Below, one piece after another: positions 59,817-64,000 of a stretch of 64,000 nt of DNA; the first letter of the stretch is position 1, and each line of letters starts with the position of its first letter. This DNA comes from Dermatemys mawii (taxonomy: Eukaryota; Chordata; Testudines; Dermatemydidae), in NCBI GenBank assembly GCA_007922305.1, contig ML677364.1, forward strand, positions 14,241,624 to 14,305,623. Direction: 5' to 3'. The position numbers and the translations under genes are program-made. The notes beneath the pieces were generated by a model. It worked only from the letters and a program-made list of their open reading frames with translations. It made no database searches and was not told the origin of the DNA.

Positions 59817-59872
59817 AATAGCGCTATTATTATTGCTGTATAAGGCGACCGCTATAACCAATAGCGCTATAA
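59817..59872. promoter_or_regulatory. Right subterminal TAGCGCTA palindrome cluster
   Basis: Mirror of the left cluster: AATAGCGCTATT (59817-59828, a perfect palindrome), CCGCTATAACC (near 59849) and AATAGCGCTATAA (59860-59872), 20-80 bp from the right end. The region between here and the transposase start at 59602 should also hold that gene's promoter, but I see no clear TATA box. Confidence 0.6.
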
Positions 59873-59975
59873 TCTTGTAAGTGTAACCATACCCTTACAT
59901 TCATGGCCCTGCATGCAATTTCCCCACCCAGATGTGGCTCTCAGGCCAAAATATTTGCCCATCCCTGCTATATAT

Positions 59976-62225
59976 TATTGTGTATCTCTAAAAACAGAGC
60001 TATAGTAATACAACTGATTGCAGAGAAGTAGAGGCTTTATAGCTATAATATTCTGTGTATTCTTGTCAATCTATGAAAAGGGAGAGCTTTCCTCATACAA
60101 TTATTGCAGAGAAGTAGTGGCTATATGTCTATATTTTAAATTTGTAGAGCATTTACCCGAAGGTAGGAACTGTACAAAAATATAAATACAACAAATCAAA
60201 ACTCTGAAAACTAACACATCTGCTACAAAGAAATTACTCTATTACTTACAATGACATCTTCCTAAGGATTAGATTGCCTTATAAAACATGACAAGCTTGT
60301 GTGTAACACATCATAATTTTTGCATGTAAAGAATCATTCCCTTTCAAAAATGGCAAAAATGTCAATTTATTGATATTTCCTCTTAAATGCCTGAAGTAAA
60401 TTGCTGTCAAAAAAGGAGGAGTAATTAAAAATAGTGATTCAAGAGGGTATCATTTTCACATGAAATGTGACTGATTTCTCACTCTTCTGTTCCGTTTATT
60501 TTGCGGGTTATTTCATTTTATTTTTTCGTCATTCCTACCTTTGGCAAAATGAGTTGGCTGCCTCAGGCCAGGTAGTGACAAGCATAAAGAAGATGAATGT
60601 GGCCACATAAAGCATGTGCAGCATAAAGAAGATGAGTGAGCCCACATAAAGTTTCCCACCGTACCTTGGTTTAAGCAGGTTTAGTTGCTGTATTCAAATG
60701 AGCACAAGGGCTGCTGCTTTGGTAAGCCAAAAAGGTGGAGAATCTCATCCCAGGTAAACAGCAAGGAGACATGGACCAAGTTAAACCCTCCCAAATCCTC
60801 TCACTGATTGTCTGGTCACTGTGTGTAACTGTTCTCCGTGATTGTGCAATCTCCACTGTCCTTCCTGTACATATTGCTTCTTGGGTCTACCAGAGCTTTC
60901 CATGGAGCGAGCAGCTCCATGCTGTGTTAGGGTGAAAGCATAGCAACTTTTCAGTCTGTGAGTGATAAGGATAAGGTGGTTTCTGGCAGGTAAGATTTTC
61001 TTTAGTTTTCTCTACCCTCCTGCCTCTTTTCTCCAATCCTCCTTCGAAAACAAGGAGCTGTCTCGTCTCTGCTTCTCTTATGTTGACTTGTCCCCTTTTC
61101 TTCCATCTCTATCACCCACTGTTTTTTTTCCAGTTTTCTGCTTCCTTTGGTGCCTTCCTCCAAAGTAGTGTATCCTCATTTAACTTCCTGATTATCTTTC
61201 TTTCACTCTTGTTCTCTCAGCCAGGGCTAAACATACTTTTGAGTTTAAGTGCCTAAATATCAACAGGCATGCAATTAGGAGCATATATTCCAGTTACCTC
61301 AAAAGCAAGAGTGAGAAAATGGGAAGAGATAAAAGGTGAAGAGAAGAAAATACAGAAACATCAGCAACAGACTGAAGAAGAGAATTAGCATATAAAAGTC
61401 CCATGTTGGTTTTAATTTCATTCATTTGTGGTTTTTAATGGATACAACACCTATTTTAAGCTATTACTTCTGTACACCATTTTCCTATTTCTCTAGATGT
61501 CTTACTCCTTTCTGTACTACTCTCCCTCAGCTGCCTTCACTGAAAACATGGAGAAAATTAGCTTAAGTTTTGGAAAAGACTGCTAGTACTCCATCCAATT
61601 CAGGGTTTCACTCAAGATTTTAGGACATGGCTTTGGAGCAAGCCATCGCAGTGTTTCAAGGTGTAGGGATATGTTTTACATGGTAGAAATTTTAGATAAT
61701 TTAGCTATTTGTTTCCATCTAGTATTTTAACCTAAGTTAAAGCTCAGGAAAGAGTCCAGGGAAGTCAAGGCATTTCAGTTAGTATGGTAAAGTCAGCATC
61801 ATTAAAGTTTTTGGAGCATTCTTGCTCCAGCACAAAAGATGTTTAATTGTCCCAAGCCACAACTGGCCCATAGAATGTGATTTATTTGAGCAGACCTTTT
61901 GTAACAACTTTAATTTCCAATACTGTTTGAAACAGATGAAAATAATATTACTACTACTTAGATGTATTTTGGAGACACCCACACAATACTTCTGTGCAAA
62001 ATTATGTTCTCCTTTTGCAAATTACAATTAGCAGTTTGTTTCTCTGTTGGTGGAAACACCACAATAAGCACAATATATTTGCCTGAGTTGTGGTGAAGAT
62101 ACGTTTAATATATCTCAGTCATTATTGCTTGCACATGCCTTGATCCTGCTACAAATCCAGCCCAATGGAATTCTGCATGGACATGGTTTGCCTGTGCAGA
62201 ACAGTTATAACCCAGGACCCCAATC
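59976..62225. other. PRKX downstream intron, unassigned
   Basis: Apart from the short tandem duplication at 60581 nothing is recognised. Pyrimidine-rich tracts at 61010-61200. Confidence 0.5.
60581..60655 (+). repeat. Short tandem duplication
   Basis: GCATAAAGAAGATGAATGTGGCCACATAAAG is repeated as GCATAAAGAAGATGAGTGAGCCCACATAAAG about 38 bp later. Confidence 0.8.
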
Positions 62226-62233
62226 CTCTAAAG

Positions 62234-62682
62234 CAGGGAGTGTCCAAACTTTTTGAGACGAGGTCCATATTAGATTTTTGAACGGGGTTCTCCTCCGGCC
62301 ACTGCCACTCCCCTACCCTTTGCTCCTCCAGCCATGCTGCTGCCATGGCTCCTCCCCCGTTGCTCCTCTGGCCGTGCCGCAGCAGAACTCACCCCTCCGC
62401 ACATGGGGCCACCGGCAGCAGCTCTTGCTGGGGGGCTGCGGAGGCTTCTCCACATGCCTGCTCAGCTAGGGTGACCAGGTGTCTCAATTTTATAGGGACA
62501 GTCCTGATTTTTGGGCCTTTTTCTTATATAGGCTCCTATAACCCCCCCACTGGCTGTCCTGATTTTTTACACTTGCTGTCTGGTCACCCGGAGTCGGGGT
62601 GGGGGGGGGGGGCATGGCGGGGATGGACAAATTGATGCCATGAGCCAGATCCGAGCCCCGGGCTGTAGTTTGGAGACCCCTG
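62234..62682. mobile_element. Non-autonomous hAT, GTGTCCAAACT-end type
   Basis: Ends CAGGGAGTGTCCAAACTTTTT and GTAGTTTGGAGACCCCTG. Flanks CTCTAAAG (62226-62233) and TTCTAAAG (62683-62690) match 7 of 8. A TAGGGTGACCAGA MITE is nested inside at 62467-62590. Confidence 0.8.
62467..62590 (+). mobile_element. TAGGGTGACCAGA MITE nested in a hAT element
   Basis: TAGGGTGACCAGGTGTC to CTGTCTGGTCACCC, same interior as the 15593 copy. The right terminus is degraded and no target duplication is obvious. A G run follows it at 62598-62612. Confidence 0.8.
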
Positions 62683-62946
62683 TTCTAAAGGACCCAATCC
62701 AGCTTCTGTTTAAATCAATGGATAGGTTCCCATTGACTTCATCATGAAATTGATTGAATTCTAAATTCATTGGGTTAGGGACTAGTATTCTACCTCTCTA
62801 AAGTGCTCTTGCTCTCTCACTGTAGAAATTAGTGTCTTAGAGGGAAAAGTATGTAAGAGCTGGGGATAAAGCATTGTCAGTTGAGGAAATCTGGCTATGG
62901 AGTGAACTTCCAAAGGACATTCGGTAAATCCAGTGTCTGACCATCT

Positions 62947-63068
62947 TAGAGTGACCAGATGTCTCGATTTTGTAGGGCCAGTCCTGATTTTTTCGATTTT
63001 CTTACATAGGCTCCTTTTACCTCCCATCCCTTTTCCCGATTTTTCACACTTGCTGTATGGTCACCCTA
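62947..63068 (+). mobile_element. Short hAT-like MITE, TAGGGTGACCAGA family
   Basis: 122 bp, ends TAGAGTGACCAGA and ATGGTCACCCTA. Duplication GACCATCT at 62939-62946 and 63069-63076. Confidence 0.88.
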
Positions 63069-63370
63069 GACCATCTTCAGGAAGCACTACTACATTATTT
63101 TTGAAGGGTTTGAAAAACCCTTTATGCTGTAGCAAGCATGATTCACCATATAGATACCCTTATCTAGGCAAAAAAGCCCGGTGCTTAAATAAAATAAACC
63201 AAACCCTTCTCTCTGTACAGCCCCACCCAAATAAAATTTGACTTCCACTGAGGACTTGGCTATTGCTCTGTTGACTTTCAGTAAAGTCATTCGGATACTA
63301 TGGTCATGGGAGCCAGCATAAAACCTTACAATCTTAATTATCTAATATTTTGACATGATTAGTTATAGTT

Positions 63371-64000
63371 AGGGCTGTTGATTAATCACAGATTTAATCA
63401 CACTATTAAGCAATAAAATACCAATTGAAATATATTAAATATTTTTGGATTTTTTTCTGCATTGTCAAATATATTCATTTCAATTACAACACAGAATTCA
63501 AAATGTACACTGCTCACTTTATTTTTATTGCAAATATTTGCATGATAAAAAACAAAAGAAATAGTATTTTTCATTTCACCTCATACAAGTACTCTGCTAC
63601 AATCTCTTTATCATGAAAGTGCAACTTACAAATGTAGATTTTTTTTGTTAAATAACTGCACTCAGAAACAAAACAATACAAAACTTTAGCGCCTACAAGT
63701 CCATTCAGTCCTACTTCTTATACAGCCAATAGCTAAGACAAACAAGTTTATTTACATTTACAGGAGATAATACGGCGCACTTCTTATTTACAATGTCACC
63801 AGAAAGTGAGAACAGGCCTTCATATGGGACTTTTATAGCCAGCATTGCAAGGTATTTATGTGCCACCATTCCAGAGGACATTTTTTCATGCTGTTGACAC
63901 TTGTTAAAAAAATTGTGTGTTAATTAAATATGTGACTGAACTTCTTGGGAGAGAATTGTATGTCTCCGGCTTTACTTTACCTGCATTCTGCCGTATATTT
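63371..64000 (+). mobile_element. Left part of another long-inverted-repeat hAT copy
   Basis: Starts AGGGCTGTTGATTAATCAC. Bases 63371 to about 63878 are an inverted copy of the family's 3' end, as in the 50 kb copy. At CCAGAGGACAT...CATGCTG it switches to the + oriented interior (GTTAATTAAATATGTGACTG onward), matching the interior near 50244 on -. It runs off the window end. Confidence 0.82.

Larger units (their letters stand above)
55448..59894. mobile_element. Near-complete PIF/Harbinger DNA transposon
   Basis: Autonomous-type Harbinger element of about 4.4 kb. Its ends are imperfect inverted repeats: GGCCATGGTTACAC on the left, and GGGTATGGTTACAC as the complement of the right end. The flanking triplets are TTT and TTA, compatible with a degenerate 3-bp target duplication typical of the superfamily. 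It carries the two genes expected of Harbingers in convergent orientation: a Myb/SANT-like protein on + and a DDE transposase on -. Short palindromes around TAGCGCTA sit within about 120 bp of both ends. The element lies wholly inside an older non-autonomous hAT (55080-59967), because hAT-type sequence resumes on both sides. Confidence 0.9.
55080..59967. mobile_element. Non-autonomous hAT split by the Harbinger element
   Basis: The ends are CAGAGATGGGCAA (left) and TTGCCCATCCCTG (right), inverted copies of each other. They are flanked by a perfect 8-bp duplication CTATATAT at 55072-55079 and 59968-59975, the hAT signature. Only about 370 bp on the left (GC-rich, with a CCAATGGGAA block) and 73 bp on the right belong to it. 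The middle is the Harbinger insertion at 55448-59894. Confidence 0.88.

Noticed and set aside
1..64000. CRISPR arrays, operons, riboswitches, endogenous retroviruses
   Set aside because: No regularly spaced repeats, no prokaryotic gene arrangement, and no LTR pairs or gag/pol/env frames were seen.

Overview
This window is vertebrate nuclear DNA with no operons, bacterial genes or viral genes. Two findings fix its identity. First, two spliced exons at 44832-45000 and 52554-52817 (+ strand) encode the glycine-rich loop through the DFG motif of the cAMP-dependent-kinase-like protein PRKX. Second, the repeats are a sauropsid set: CR1 LINEs, a tRNA-derived SINE that shares the CR1 3' tail, hAT and Harbinger DNA transposons, and Penelope-like element ends. 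The SINE/CR1 pairing and the long-inverted-repeat hAT family point most strongly to a turtle. This is inferred from remembered repeat families, not from a search.

Layout. Bases 1-44831 are probably PRKX intron 1 or upstream sequence, since I found no exon 1. They hold a LINE reverse-transcriptase fossil split by a CR1 insertion (5990-8330), a CGGBP1-like hAT fossil (8990-10750), MITEs with exact 8-bp target duplications, several CR1 copies and Penelope-like fragments with hammerhead-ribozyme-like cores. A 400-N assembly gap lies at 4312-4711. Bases 45001-52553 are the intron between the two exons. They contain a composite GC-rich hAT derivative (45106-46389) and a long-inverted-repeat hAT (49284-50710).

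Downstream of the second exon, presumably in the next PRKX intron, sits the most striking locus. A non-autonomous hAT element (55080-59967, perfect 8-bp target duplication) has been invaded by a 4.4-kb PIF/Harbinger transposon (55448-59894). The transposon encodes an apparently intact 439-codon DDE transposase on the - strand and, convergently on the + strand, a two-exon Myb/SANT-like partner carrying one 1-nt deletion. Overlapping poly(A) signals for both strands lie between the two genes. Palindromic TAGCGCTA-type motifs cluster at both ends and are plausible binding sites for the element's own proteins.

The window ends with more MITEs, including one nested inside a hAT element, and with the start of another copy of the long-inverted-repeat hAT whose relatives lie at 1-251 and 49284-50710. 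Long stretches between named repeats show no coding signal I can support.
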